Origin: Streptomyces stelliscabiei
Lineage (GTDB): Bacteria; Actinomycetota; Actinomycetes; Streptomycetales; Streptomycetaceae
DNA: 64,000 nt
Assembly (NCBI RefSeq): GCF_014873495.1
Contig: NZ_JADBGF010000001.1
Span: forward strand, 8,122,001 to 8,186,000
Direction: 5' to 3'
The notes beneath the pieces were generated by a model. It was given only the letters and a program-made list of their open reading frames with translations, did not search any database and was not told the DNA's origin. The position numbers and the translations under genes are program-made. Within the stretch, counting starts at the first letter, position 1; each line of letters begins with the position of its first letter. Shown in pieces: positions 1 through 8,855 of this stretch.

Positions 1-447
1 CCGGCCCCGGTACTCGGAACCGTCCGCGAGCATGGCCCCGTACGGGCCGACCGAGGCAGCCACCAGCAGCGGGCCCGAGCGGCCCCGCGTCTTCGCCTCC
101 ACCGCCGCGTCCACGGCCGACTCGACACTCAGGGCCATGAGTTCGGCCGCCCTCTCGCCGTCGACGCCGCGCTTGGCGAAGCCCTCGAAGGTGGCCTGGT
201 AGCTCGCCGTGATCGCCACGTCGGCGCCCGCCTCGAAGTAGGCGAGATGGGCCTCGGTGAGCGCCTCGGGCTGCTCCGCGAGCAGCCGCGCCGACCACAG
301 CTCGTCGCTCAGGTCGTGCCCGGCGGACTCCAGCTGGTTGGACATGCCGCCGTCGAGGACGAGTACATCGGCGGCGAGGGCCGCGGCGAAGGGGCCGACG
401 GGAGGGCCGGGGACGGGGGAGAGGCTGCCGGGTGCGTTGCTGGTCAT
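1..447 (-). CDS. mmuM: homocysteine S-methyltransferase, N-terminal part (cut by window edge)
   Basis: Cytoplasmic enzyme that transfers a methyl group from S-methylmethionine (or SAM) to homocysteine to make methionine. 149 codons are visible and the frame runs off the left edge, so the 3' half with the zinc-binding cysteines is missing. The N-terminus contains the family's 'VLDGGMSNQLE' signature (DGG/GT loop), then 'ELWSARLL' and 'ADVAITASYQAT', which are diagnostic of this fold. The ATG at 447 is the first in-frame start. It is divergent from the amino-acid permease at 580; in other bacteria mmuM pairs with a permease for S-methylmethionine, so the two may cooperate (inference). Confidence 0.88.
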   Translation of the reverse strand, partial: MTSNAPGSLSPVPGPPVGPFAAALAADVLVLDGGMSNQLESAGHDLSDELWSARLLAEQPEALTEAHLAYFEAGADVAITASYQATFEGFAKRGVDGERAAELMALSVESAVDAAVEAKTRGRSGPLLVAASVGPYGAMLADGSEYRGR

Positions 448-579
448 GCCGACGACGGTAACCGAGCCCCGGAGGCGGACCCCCGAGTATGTCCAGTCTG
501 TGAACAGATCGACCACCATGTGGACTGCGGGGGTACGATCACGCCCTCCCCGTCCCCACTCCCTCCCCCGGGAACCGCC
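448..579. promoter_or_regulatory. divergent promoter region with inverted repeat
   Basis: The 132-bp gap between two divergent genes must hold both promoters. It contains TCTGT-GA-ACAGA (497-508), a perfect 5-bp inverted repeat that could be an operator, and TACGAT (534-539), a fair -10 hexamer for the plus-strand permease. No known regulator motif was recognised. Confidence 0.4.
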
Positions 580-2022
580 ATGACCACCACCAGCACCCCC
601 GAGGCCACCGAGCCCGAACCGAGCCCGGCCGGCGACGCCGGGGCGACCCCGGCCGCCGGACCCGGCGCGAGCGCGGCCGCCCCGGGCCGCAAGTTCGGCG
701 TCGTCGCGGCCACCGCCCTCGTCATGGGCAACATCATCGGCGGCGGCATCTTCACGCTCCCCGCCGCCGTCGCCCCGTACGGCACGGTCAGTCTGCTCGC
801 CTTCGGCATCCTCTCCGTGGCCGCCGTCCTGCTGGCGCTGCTCTTCGGGAAGCTGGCCCGGCGCAGCCCGGTCACCGGTGGCCTCTACGTCTACCCGCGC
901 GACGCCTTCGGCCCCTTCGCGGGCTTCCTGTCGGCCTGGTCGTACTGGACGATGTGCTGGGTCAGCATCGCCGCGCTCGCCGTCGGCGTGGTCGGCTACG
1001 TGGACGTGCTGATACCCCTGGGCGACGGCAAGGCCGTCCCGGCGCTGGTGGCCCTGGCCGCCCTGTGGCTGCCGGCCGCCGCGAACTTCGCGGGCACCCG
1101 CTACGTGGGCGCGGTGCAGATCGTCTCCACCGTGCTGAAGTTCGTGCCGCTGCTGCTGGTCGCCACCATCGGTCTGTTCTTCGTCGACACCGACAACTAC
1201 GGTCCGTTCAACGCCTCCGGCGAGAGCACGCCCGGCGCCATCGCGGCCGCCGCGGCGCTCCTTCTCTACAGCTTCCTGGGCGTCGAGTCGGCCGCCGTCA
1301 GCGCGGGCGAGGTCAAGGACCCCGAGCGCACCGTGGGCCGGGCCAGCGTCCTCGGCACGCTCGCCTCCGCGCTGGTCTACATCCTCGGCACGGTCGCGGT
1401 GTTCGGCCTGGTCCCGCACAAGGAACTGGTGGAGTCCGGGGCGCCCTTCGCCGACGCCGTGAACGCGATGGCCGGCGGCAGCTGGGGCGGCACGGTGATC
1501 GCGCTGGTCGCCGTCGCCTCGATCGTCGGCTGCCTCAACGGCTGGGTCCTGCTCAGCGCCCAGATGCCGTACGCCGCCGCCCGCGACGGCCTCTTCCCGA
1601 AGCCCTTCGCCCGGCTCGGCAAGGGCGGTGTGCCCGGCTTCGGCGTCCTCGCCACCGCCGTCCTCGGCACGCTCCTCATCGTCGTCAACTACGCGGACGA
1701 CCCGGACACCGCCTTCCGCGTCCTCGTCCTCATCACCACGTTCACCGGCTGCGTCCCGTACCTGTTGTCCGCCGCGGCCCAGCTGTACTGGCTGGCCAGG
1801 GGCACCCGCGAGCGGGTCCGCCCCGCCGGCCTGGTCCGCGACCTGATCGTCGCCGCGCTCTCCTTCGCCTTCTCCTTCTGGCTGATCGCCGGAGCCGGCT
1901 ACGCGGCCGTCTACCAGGGCGCCCTGTTCCTGTTCGCGGGCATCCCGGTCTACGTGTGGCTGCGGGGCCGGCAGGAGGGCGCCCAGGACGAGGCGGACAC
2001 GGTCGCCGGGGCCGGGGTCTGA
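580..2022 (+). CDS. APC-superfamily amino-acid permease
   Basis: Integral membrane amino-acid transporter of 480 residues. After a hydrophilic Pro/Ala/Glu-rich N-terminus (about 35 residues) come about twelve hydrophobic segments. The first, with 'MGNIIGGGIFTLPAAV', carries the unwound Gly-rich substrate-binding motif of the APC superfamily. The sequence most resembles the basic amino acid/polyamine antiporter branch (APA), but substrate cannot be read from sequence. The ATG at 580 is preferred because the in-frame upstream extension (247-579) overlaps the opposite-strand mmuM gene and has no family similarity. Because it is divergent from mmuM, S-methylmethionine or methionine is a possible substrate (inference). 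Confidence 0.88.
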   Translation: MTTTSTPEATEPEPSPAGDAGATPAAGPGASAAAPGRKFGVVAATALVMGNIIGGGIFTLPAAVAPYGTVSLLAFGILSVAAVLLALLFGKLARRSPVTGGLYVYPRDAFGPFAGFLSAWSYWTMCWVSIAALAVGVVGYVDVLIPLGDGKAVPALVALAALWLPAAANFAGTRYVGAVQIVSTVLKFVPLLLVATIGLFFVDTDNYGPFNASGESTPGAIAAAAALLLYSFLGVESAAVSAGEVKDPERTVGRASVLGTLASALVYILGTVAVFGLVPHKELVESGAPFADAVNAMAGGSWGGTVIALVAVASIVGCLNGWVLLSAQMPYAAARDGLFPKPFARLGKGGVPGFGVLATAVLGTLLIVVNYADDPDTAFRVLVLITTFTGCVPYLLSAAAQLYWLARGTRERVRPAGLVRDLIVAALSFAFSFWLIAGAGYAAVYQGALFLFAGIPVYVWLRGRQEGAQDEADTVAGAGV

Positions 2023-2043
2023 GCCGGACGGCACGACCGCGCC

Positions 2044-4224
2044 TCAGCCCGCGGCCGCGTGGCGCCCGCCGCCGCGGCGGTTGTTCCTGAGCCTTCGGGT
2101 CACCGGCACGAGCAGCCCGGACAGACAGCCGACGGCGAGCGCGTACGGCCACCAGCCGAGGCCGGTGTCGGCGGAGGCACTCGCGTTCTGCGTACGGGTC
2201 TCCCGGGCACCGGACCCGGGGCCCGCGGCGGCCTTCACCGCCGGTGACCGGTCCGCCTTCGCCCGGGAGAGGACGACGTCGTTGCCGTCACCGCCCCGGT
2301 AGGTGATCCGGTACGTGTGCTCGGCCAGCTTCACCTCGGCGCCCTCGCGGAGCCCGGTGAACGACCCGGTGTTCCGGCCCTCGCCCCGGTGGTCGATCAC
2401 GGTGACCTTCGCGCCGGGCCCGCCGGCGGCGGCCGGTGCCGCGAGGTCCAGACCGCCGGCCAGCCGCACCGCGCCGGAGACCTTCAACGGCTTCGCGCGC
2501 AGGACCAGTTGACCCTTCTTCGTCTGCGTGTAGCCGCCTGTCACCGTGAGGCCGGTCACGACCGCGCCCGCGTTGGTCACGGCTCCCTTCACCGTGCCCC
2601 TGCCGGACAGCGACCGGGTCACCGTGAGCCCGGCCGTGCCCACGTCGAGCGTCGCCGCGGCGGTGGTGAGCCGTAGGGTGCGGCTGTGGGCGAGGGTCGC
2701 TCCCGAACGCAGGGCCAGCGTGCCCCTGGTGACGGTCGTCGGCCCGGTGTACGTCACCGCGCCGCCGGTCAGCGTGGTGGTGGCCCTACCCGACTGGGTG
2801 AGCGAGCCGCTGCCGCCGATCCGCGACAGCGTCACGGGCCTGGCGGTGTTGCGGACGATCAGCGAGCCGTTGTCGACCACCTCGCAGAGGTCGCCCTCGG
2901 TGTACAGCCCGCCGTCGCCGCCGGACCTGCCGCTGCCCAGCCGCAGCACCGCGCCCTTCTCGACCGTCGTCGACCCGTTGTAGTACTGGACGGCGGCGAA
3001 GGTGACGTCGTTGCCCTTGGTCCCCTTGACGACGATGTCCCCGGCGCCGGGCGCGGAGAGGGTGTCGTGGAAGCGGCCGCCGCCGATGGGGGCGCCGAGG
3101 GTGACCGGCCCGTTGTAGTCGAAGGTGAGCCGCGAACGGGAGCGGGCGGCGAGGAGGTTGATGTAGACCGTCTCCGCGGTGCCCGGCATGAAGATCTTGT
3201 TCGTGGTGCCGTCGCCCCACTGGACGTCGGCGCCCTTGATGTTGGTGCCGCGCTTGTTGACGTTCTTGCGCGCGGGTGTCCAGTTCAGGGCGGGGTCGCT
3301 GAGCGAGGGGTTGGTGTCGCCGCCCCGGTCGGACCAGCTGTACTGCCCGGTGAGGATCACCTTGCCGCCGGGCCGCGACTGCACGTTGATGTCGCTGCCG
3401 TACTCGCGCTGGTAGAAGTCCATGCCCTGGGTGACGGTCCGTCCGAGCGGGGTGTCCACGGTCCAGGTGCCCTGGTTGAGGACCTTGCGCGCGTTCGGCA
3501 GGGAGGTCGCGTACTCCGGGCGTCCGGCGTTCACCTGGGTGCCGTTGTCGATCACACCGCTGAAGGGATGGGTGCCCGACAGGTCCCAGGTGGCCCACAG
3601 GAACCGCGGCTGGCTGACCAGCCCGGAGCCGCTGAGGGTCCCCAGGTTGTACGCCACGTCCTTCAGGGCGAGCCGCAGGGTGCCGTCGACCCGGATGTTG
3701 TTCTGGTTGAGCCGGAACGCCGGGGTGCCGTACGGGTAGTGGCCGATCACGCCCGTCGAGCCGCTGTCGCCGTACTGGAGGGTCGCGCCCCGCTCGACGG
3801 TCACGGCCGGCGGGTCCGGGCGGGTGACGGTGACGTAGGGGTGGTTGCCGCCGAGGATCCGTACGCTCTGCCGCTGCCGGGACTTCGGCAGGGTGAAGTC
3901 GCTGTCCCTGGTGAAGATCAGTGTTCCCGTGCCGCGCACGGTGAGCGTGCCGGTGCCGCTGAACACACCGCCGTACGTGGTGGTCCCCGACGGCACGGTC
4001 ACCACCGTGTCCCCGGCGAGCGTGACATCGCGCCCGGCCAGCACCTCGGAGGTCGCGTCGCGGGGGCCGGCGGCGGTCGCGGTGGGGGCGCCGAGCATCA
4101 GGGCGGTGACCGCCAGGGCTCCGGCGGCGGCCGCTGTCTTGTGGGTTTGGCTGTGCACGACGTCGGAGACGGTCCGGGGCTCACCCCGATAACAGAAACT
4201 TCGTGAAGTCCGGCTTCCGCGCAT
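2044..4224 (-). CDS. secreted beta-strand-repeat (autotransporter passenger-like) surface protein
   Basis: 726-residue exported protein. An N-terminal signal sequence (hydrophobic core near residues 32-52, ending ALA-like 'TATAAGP') precedes a long run of Gly/Thr/Val-rich strands. Units such as 'SGTGTLTVRGTGTLIF', 'VTYTGPTTVTRGTLAL' and 'NAGAVVTGLTVTGGYTQT' match autotransporter-associated beta-strand repeats that build a right-handed beta-helix. Near the C-terminus 'SADTG' is followed by a hydrophobic segment and an Arg-rich tail, a layout like a sortase sorting signal. The ATG at 4224 has AGGAACG seven bases upstream; a GTG at 4158 would give a shorter, more usual signal peptide. It lies back to back with the GH43 genes, so it may bind or present plant polysaccharide (inference). 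The exact role is unknown. Confidence 0.75.
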   Translation of the reverse strand: MRGSRTSRSFCYRGEPRTVSDVVHSQTHKTAAAAGALAVTALMLGAPTATAAGPRDATSEVLAGRDVTLAGDTVVTVPSGTTTYGGVFSGTGTLTVRGTGTLIFTRDSDFTLPKSRQRQSVRILGGNHPYVTVTRPDPPAVTVERGATLQYGDSGSTGVIGHYPYGTPAFRLNQNNIRVDGTLRLALKDVAYNLGTLSGSGLVSQPRFLWATWDLSGTHPFSGVIDNGTQVNAGRPEYATSLPNARKVLNQGTWTVDTPLGRTVTQGMDFYQREYGSDINVQSRPGGKVILTGQYSWSDRGGDTNPSLSDPALNWTPARKNVNKRGTNIKGADVQWGDGTTNKIFMPGTAETVYINLLAARSRSRLTFDYNGPVTLGAPIGGGRFHDTLSAPGAGDIVVKGTKGNDVTFAAVQYYNGSTTVEKGAVLRLGSGRSGGDGGLYTEGDLCEVVDNGSLIVRNTARPVTLSRIGGSGSLTQSGRATTTLTGGAVTYTGPTTVTRGTLALRSGATLAHSRTLRLTTAAATLDVGTAGLTVTRSLSGRGTVKGAVTNAGAVVTGLTVTGGYTQTKKGQLVLRAKPLKVSGAVRLAGGLDLAAPAAAGGPGAKVTVIDHRGEGRNTGSFTGLREGAEVKLAEHTYRITYRGGDGNDVVLSRAKADRSPAVKAAAGPGSGARETRTQNASASADTGLGWWPYALAVGCLSGLLVPVTRRLRNNRRGGGRHAAAG

Positions 4225-4423
4225 CGGTTCGTTCCTGTGCTCATGTGTTCGTCTTGCCCGACCCGTTGACCTGGACGTAACACGCCCTTACCTTTTCGCC
4301 GTTCGCCATGACTGATCTTGTGCGAAATGTCGAACGAATCTGTTCTCTTTTGTGTCTCTCCCTTCCTCCCCCTGTCCCCCCAACCTCCCCCCACGTGCAG
4401 AACCCCGCAGAGAGGCGGACCGC

Positions 4424-5512
4424 ATGAGCCGCGAGCACGAACTCCCCCATCCCCCCGACCGCAGGCTGCTCCTCAAAGGCGCCCTGGCCGCCGGCGCCCT
4501 GACCGCCCTGCCCGCCACCGCCGCCCGGGCGGCCACGCCTCCGGCGGTCACCTCCCGGCCGGCGTACGTCAATCCGCTGGTCCGCAATCGCGCCGACCCG
4601 CACATCAACCGGCACACCGACGGCTTCTACTACTTCACCGCGACCGCACCCGAGTACGACCGGATCATCCTGCGCCGATCCCGCACCCTGCGCGGGCTGT
4701 CGACGGCCGCCGAGTCGGTGATCTGGCGCAAGCACGAGACGGGTGCGATGGGCGCGCACATCTGGGCGCCGGAGATCCACCACATCGACGGCAAGTGGTA
4801 CATCTACTTCGCCTCCGCGCCCGCCGAGGACATCTGGGCGATCCGCATCTGGGTCCTGGAGAACTCCCATCGGGACCCGTCTCGGGGCACCTGGGTCGAG
4901 CGCGGGCAGCTGAAGACGGCCTGGGAGACCTTCTCCCTGGACGCCACCACCTTCACCCACCGGGGCTCCCGCTACCTGGCGTGGGCACAGCACGAGCCCG
5001 GGATGGACAACAACACCGCCGTCTGGCTCTCGAAGATGGCCGACCCCCTGACCCTGACGGGACCTCAGGTACGGCTGACGACACCGGAGTTGGACTGGGA
5101 GGTCATCGGCTTCAAGGTCAACGAGGGGCCGTCGGTCATCAAGCGCAACGGCCGCCTCTTCATGACCTACTCGGCCAGCGCGACCGACTTCAACTACTGC
5201 ATGGGCCTGCTGACCGTCGACGCGGACGCCGACCTCATGGACCCCGCCAACTGGTCGAAGTCCCCGACCCCGGTCTTCACCAGCAACGACACCACCAAGC
5301 AGTACGGGCCGGGCCACAACAGCTTCACCGTCGCCGAGGACGGCCGCACCGACGTCCTCGTCTACCACGCGCGCCAGTACAAGGACATCGTGGGCGACCC
5401 GCTCAACGACCCCAACCGGCACACCCGCGTCCAGCGCCTGCGCTGGAACCCCGACGGTACCCCCGACTTCGGCGTCCCCGTCGCCGATGCACCCACCCCG
5501 AGCACCCGGTAA
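4424..5512 (+). CDS. secreted GH43 arabinan/arabinofuranose-releasing glycosidase
   Basis: 362-residue exported glycoside hydrolase of family 43. The Tat signal contains 'DRRLLLKG' and ends 'AARA'. The five-bladed propeller shows the catalytic base Asp in 'RNRADPHI', the conserved 'HIWAPEIHHIDGKWY', and the general acid Glu in 'VNEGPSVIKRNGR'. The overall pattern resembles the GH43 subfamily 26 exo-alpha-1,5-L-arabinofuranosidases of streptomycetes, which trim arabinan side chains; subfamily assignment is from memory. The ATG at 4424 is preceded by AGAGAGGCGG. The second GH43 gene follows after 11 bp, so the two are cotranscribed. The 199-bp gap to the divergent surface-protein gene must contain both promoters. 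Confidence 0.9.
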   Translation: MSREHELPHPPDRRLLLKGALAAGALTALPATAARAATPPAVTSRPAYVNPLVRNRADPHINRHTDGFYYFTATAPEYDRIILRRSRTLRGLSTAAESVIWRKHETGAMGAHIWAPEIHHIDGKWYIYFASAPAEDIWAIRIWVLENSHRDPSRGTWVERGQLKTAWETFSLDATTFTHRGSRYLAWAQHEPGMDNNTAVWLSKMADPLTLTGPQVRLTTPELDWEVIGFKVNEGPSVIKRNGRLFMTYSASATDFNYCMGLLTVDADADLMDPANWSKSPTPVFTSNDTTKQYGPGHNSFTVAEDGRTDVLVYHARQYKDIVGDPLNDPNRHTRVQRLRWNPDGTPDFGVPVADAPTPSTR

Positions 5513-5523
5513 GGAGAGCTGAG

Positions 5524-6936
5524 ATGAGACGTGCGTACGCGATGCTCCTCGCGCTCTGTCTGGCGCTGGCCGGCGCCCTCGTCACCGCCGGTCCCGCCCA
5601 GGCGGCGCCGCAGACGATTCCCAACGGCGTCCAGTTCAAGGACACTTCGGGCAACCCCCTGCACGCCCACGGCGGCGGTGTCATCAAGGTCGGCACCTAT
5701 TACTACTGGTTCGGCGAGAACCGCAACGCCGACAACACCTTCAAGTACGTCTCGGCCTACCGCTCCACGGACCTGAAGAACTGGGAGTTCCGCAACAACG
5801 TCCTGACCGAGGCCACCGCCCCGGAGCTGGCGACGGCCAACATCGAGCGGCCCAAGGTCATGTACAACGCGGCCACCGGCAAGTTCGTGATGTGGATGCA
5901 CAAGGAGAACGGCACGGACTACAGCGAGGCCCGTGCGGCCGTCGCCGTCTCCGACACGGTCGACGGCGACTACACCTGGCAGGGCAGCTTCCGCCCGCTC
6001 GGCACCCACATGTCCCGTGACATCACCGTCTTCGTGGACACCGACGGCACCGGCTACATGATCTCGGCGGCCCGCGAGAACTACGACCTGCAGATCTACC
6101 GGCTCACCGCCGACTACACCGGCATCGCCGCCCTCGTCGCCGACCCCTGGCACGGCGGCCACCGTGAGGCCCCGGCCCTGTTCAAGCGCAACGGCGTCTA
6201 CTTCATGCTCACCTCCGGTGCCACGGGCTGGAACCCCAACCAGCAGCAGTACGCGACCGCCACCAGCATCGCGGGCCCCTGGACCGCCATGACCAACGTC
6301 GGCGACGCCACGACCTTCGGCTCGCAGACCGCGTACGTCCTGCCCGTGCAGGGCACCTCGACCACCTCCTACCTGTACCTGGGCGACCGCTGGGGCAACT
6401 CCATCGGCGGCACGGTCAACGACTCCCGCTACGTCTGGCTGCCGCTGACCTTCCCGACCTCCACCACGATGTCCATGTCCTGGACCCCCGAGCTGACGAT
6501 CGACACGGCCACCGGCACGGTCAGTGGCACCAGCGCCACGTACAACACGCTGATCGCCCGCCACTCGTCCAAGTGCGCCGACGTCACCAGCCAGTCGCAG
6601 TGGCCGGGAGCCCAGATCAAGCAGTACACCTGCAACGGCGGCAACAACCAGAAGTACTGGTTCAAGTCCGTCGGCAGCGGCTACTACCAGCTGACGACCC
6701 GGCACAGCTCCCTGTGCGTCCAGGAGAACGCCGGCACGGTCACCCAGGAGAACTGCAACTCCTCGTCCACGGCCCAGCAGTGGTCGCTCACCACCACCGG
6801 CTCCTATGTGAACGTCAAGTCCCGCGCGACCGGCAAGTGCCTGGACGTCAACGGCGCGTCCACCGCCGACGGTGCCGCCGTCATCACGTACGCGTGCGGC
6901 AGTGGCACCAACCAGCAGTGGACGCGCGGGACATGA
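5524..6936 (+). CDS. secreted GH43 exo-beta-1,3-galactanase-like enzyme with CBM13
   Basis: 470-residue secreted enzyme with a Sec signal (residues 1-27, 'AQAAP'). The GH43 catalytic propeller (about 30-330) shows 'ANIERPKVMYN', 'MSRDITVFVDTDGTGY' and the probable general acid in 'HREAPALFKRNGVYF'. A C-terminal ricin-type CBM13 (about 345-470) has the internal 'HSSKCADV', 'HSSLCVQ' and 'TGKCLDV' repeats and 'QQW' motifs. This architecture matches GH43 subfamily 24 exo-beta-1,3-galactanases, which cut the beta-1,3-galactan backbone of arabinogalactan and lack a canonical catalytic base Asp. The start ATG has AAGGAGAG ten bases upstream, inside the end of the preceding gene's operon. Confidence 0.9.
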   Translation: MRRAYAMLLALCLALAGALVTAGPAQAAPQTIPNGVQFKDTSGNPLHAHGGGVIKVGTYYYWFGENRNADNTFKYVSAYRSTDLKNWEFRNNVLTEATAPELATANIERPKVMYNAATGKFVMWMHKENGTDYSEARAAVAVSDTVDGDYTWQGSFRPLGTHMSRDITVFVDTDGTGYMISAARENYDLQIYRLTADYTGIAALVADPWHGGHREAPALFKRNGVYFMLTSGATGWNPNQQQYATATSIAGPWTAMTNVGDATTFGSQTAYVLPVQGTSTTSYLYLGDRWGNSIGGTVNDSRYVWLPLTFPTSTTMSMSWTPELTIDTATGTVSGTSATYNTLIARHSSKCADVTSQSQWPGAQIKQYTCNGGNNQKYWFKSVGSGYYQLTTRHSSLCVQENAGTVTQENCNSSSTAQQWSLTTTGSYVNVKSRATGKCLDVNGASTADGAAVITYACGSGTNQQWTRGT

Positions 6937-6943
6937 CGGCCAG

Positions 6944-8665
6944 TCAGTTCAACAGGTCGATCGCGTCGACCGACGTCCCCGCACTGAGGTAGGAGGTCGT
7001 CCCCGACCCGCTCACCACGTTGATCCGCAGCACGTTGTACTGACTCGTGTCGGTCAGCCAGGCCGACGCCGGGACGCTGTAGGTGAACGTGTGGTTGTTG
7101 CCCCGGTAGGACCCGTTCGTCAGCGACCGGGTGTTCGGCTGGGTGGGCGGGGAGGGGATCGCCGAGGTCCAGGTGTCGTTGACGACGACCTGCGGCCGGC
7201 CGTTCGCGTAGGCCGTCGTCACGCCGATGCGCAGGGTGTGGGCGGCGGCGGCCTGCGCGGCGGTCAGCCGGAAGTACACGAGGAGGCCGCTGTTGACGTC
7301 CTTCCAGAGGTAGCAGGGGAAGCCCGAGGTCTCGGTACCGCTGCCGACGACCACGTTGCCGGTCCAGGCGGCGGCCCGGACGTCCGACGGATGCGCGTAC
7401 GTCATCAGGTCGGCGTTCTTGAAGCCGCCCGGCGTGCCGTTCCAGTCGTTGATCCGCCAGATCGCGCCCGCGTTGGACGGATCGTTGGTGGACGGGATCG
7501 CGATCGAGTTCAGGGTCGTCGTCCCGCCCGCGGTGACCGACACCGAGGTGGTGTACACCGCCAGCTCACCCTTGAAGACCGTCAGCGTGTACGTCCCCGG
7601 CAGCACGCCCGGGACGGAGAACCAGCCGTCCGAGGCGCGCGCCGAACCCCAGTACTGGGCCGCAGAGTTGGCGAGTCCGACCGTGTAGACGTGCGACGTG
7701 TTCCGGCCGGTGATGCCGACACCCGCGACCCGGCCCCGGCCGCTCGCGGGGACGTACCCGGACAGGCCGAGCGAGTCCGCCCACGGTGTGGTCAGGGTGC
7801 CCGGGAACAGCGACGAGGAGGGGGCCCCGCCGTCCGTGAACGCGATGACGTACGGGCCCTGGAGGCCGAACCGCTGCTCCTCGGTCTGGTTCTGGCCGTA
7901 GTACAGGATCTCGTAGAGGCCGCCGCCGTCCGCGCTCTGGTGGCGCAGCAGGGAGCGGTAGAAGGGGCCGCCGGAGGCCTTCTCGTGGTTGCTGCGGACC
8001 ATCCACAGGCCGACGCTGCCGGTCTTCCAGCCGATGTAGTCGTAGTCCATCACGCGGAGTTTGGAGTAGTGCTTGGAGCGGGTCTGGCCGTCGGACTTCC
8101 TGAACACGTCCGAGGCCTCGATGGTGCTGTTCGTGTAGGTGTACGAGTCGGGCTCGTCGTTGAGGAACAGGCCCGCCTTCACGCGCAGGATGTAGCGGGT
8201 CGCCGAGACCGAGGTGTCGGCCTTGTTGGTCCACAGGTAGACGTTGTTCTCGCCGCTGCGGGCCGCGTAGTAGTGCTTCAGCGTGCCGTAGGTGACGGAG
8301 ACGAGGATCGTCGAGCCGGACCGGGTGACGGTGACGGTCGAGCTGCCGAGGCCGGACTCGATGTGCGAGTTCATGCCGCCGTAGCCCTGGTACTCCGTGC
8401 CCCGGTAGACGAGCGAGGCCAGGTCACCGTTGCTCTTGCGGACCTTGAACACGAGGTTCGCACCGGTGTCGATCACGTAGTGGGTGCCGTCGTCGGTGTA
8501 GCCGAAGGCGGCGGCGCGGGCGGTGCCGGCCAGCGGCCCGGCGAGCGCGGCACCGGCCGCCGTGGCGGCGGCGCCGACGACGAGGCCGCGGCGGCTCGGG
8601 CCGGACGCGGTCGGGGGTGTGTCGGAGGCCGCCGCGGGCGTGGCCGCGGGCGTGGATTCGGACAT
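6944..8665 (-). CDS. secreted PL4 rhamnogalacturonan lyase
   Basis: 573-residue exported polysaccharide lyase. A Tat signal ('SGPSRRGLVVGAA', cleaved after 'ARA') is followed by the N-terminal beta-sandwich catalytic domain ('YVIDTGANLVFKVRKSNGDL', 'KHYSKLRVMDYDYIGW', 'GLWMVRSNHEKASGGPFYR'). Next comes a central FnIII-like domain ('GVLPGTYTLTVFKGELAVY') and a C-terminal jelly-roll ('IWRINDWNGTPGGFKNAD'). This three-part layout is that of family 4 lyases that cut rhamnogalacturonan I between rhamnose and galacturonate. The ATG at 8665 has GAGGAGGA eight bases upstream. It is divergent from the acetylesterase at 8856 and convergent with the galactanase, with only 7 bp between the stops. Confidence 0.92.
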   Translation of the reverse strand: MSESTPAATPAAASDTPPTASGPSRRGLVVGAAATAAGAALAGPLAGTARAAAFGYTDDGTHYVIDTGANLVFKVRKSNGDLASLVYRGTEYQGYGGMNSHIESGLGSSTVTVTRSGSTILVSVTYGTLKHYYAARSGENNVYLWTNKADTSVSATRYILRVKAGLFLNDEPDSYTYTNSTIEASDVFRKSDGQTRSKHYSKLRVMDYDYIGWKTGSVGLWMVRSNHEKASGGPFYRSLLRHQSADGGGLYEILYYGQNQTEEQRFGLQGPYVIAFTDGGAPSSSLFPGTLTTPWADSLGLSGYVPASGRGRVAGVGITGRNTSHVYTVGLANSAAQYWGSARASDGWFSVPGVLPGTYTLTVFKGELAVYTTSVSVTAGGTTTLNSIAIPSTNDPSNAGAIWRINDWNGTPGGFKNADLMTYAHPSDVRAAAWTGNVVVGSGTETSGFPCYLWKDVNSGLLVYFRLTAAQAAAAHTLRIGVTTAYANGRPQVVVNDTWTSAIPSPPTQPNTRSLTNGSYRGNNHTFTYSVPASAWLTDTSQYNVLRINVVSGSGTTSYLSAGTSVDAIDLLN

Positions 8666-8728
8666 GGGGATCCTCCTCGGGTGCGGTGGGGGGAGTGCGG
8701 TGATTCGGAAGGGTGACAGTTGAATCGT

Positions 8729-8738
8729 TTTCGCGAAA
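8729..8738. promoter_or_regulatory. TTTCGCGAAA palindrome upstream of the PL4 gene
   Basis: A perfect 10-bp palindrome with a central CG, 64 bp upstream of the lyase start codon. A looser GAAAG-GG-CTTTC repeat overlaps and follows it (8735-8746). Both could be binding sites for a LacI-family or similar repressor controlling the lyase. Confidence 0.4.
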
Positions 8739-8790
8739 GGGCTTTCACGGGGTGGAAGTTGGCAATCATGTGAATGCTGGCACAGGTCTA

Positions 8791-8804
8791 GAAAGCGCTT
8801 GTCA
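8791..8804. promoter_or_regulatory. LacI-type operator candidate (AAGCGCTT)
   Basis: AGAAAGCGCTTGTC surrounds the perfect palindrome AAGCGCTT (8793-8800), which matches the AANCGNTT core of LacI-family operators. It sits in the 190-bp gap between the divergent lyase and acetylesterase genes, 55 bp from the latter's start, so it may co-regulate both. No LacI gene is adjacent; the nearest in the window is at 60223. Confidence 0.45.
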
Positions 8805-8855
8805 AACGATGTACCGTCCAGCCGCCGGACCTTGTCACTCGTCGGAGGAGCCGCA

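Noticed and set aside
247..579. 111-codon in-frame extension of the amino-acid permease
   Set aside because: It runs antisense through the start of mmuM, has no membrane or family features, and a good ATG lies at 580.
2686..4206. Long plus-strand ORF opposite the surface-protein gene
   Set aside because: Arg/Gly/Val low-complexity translation typical of antisense frames in high-GC DNA; the minus-strand protein has a signal peptide and clear repeats.
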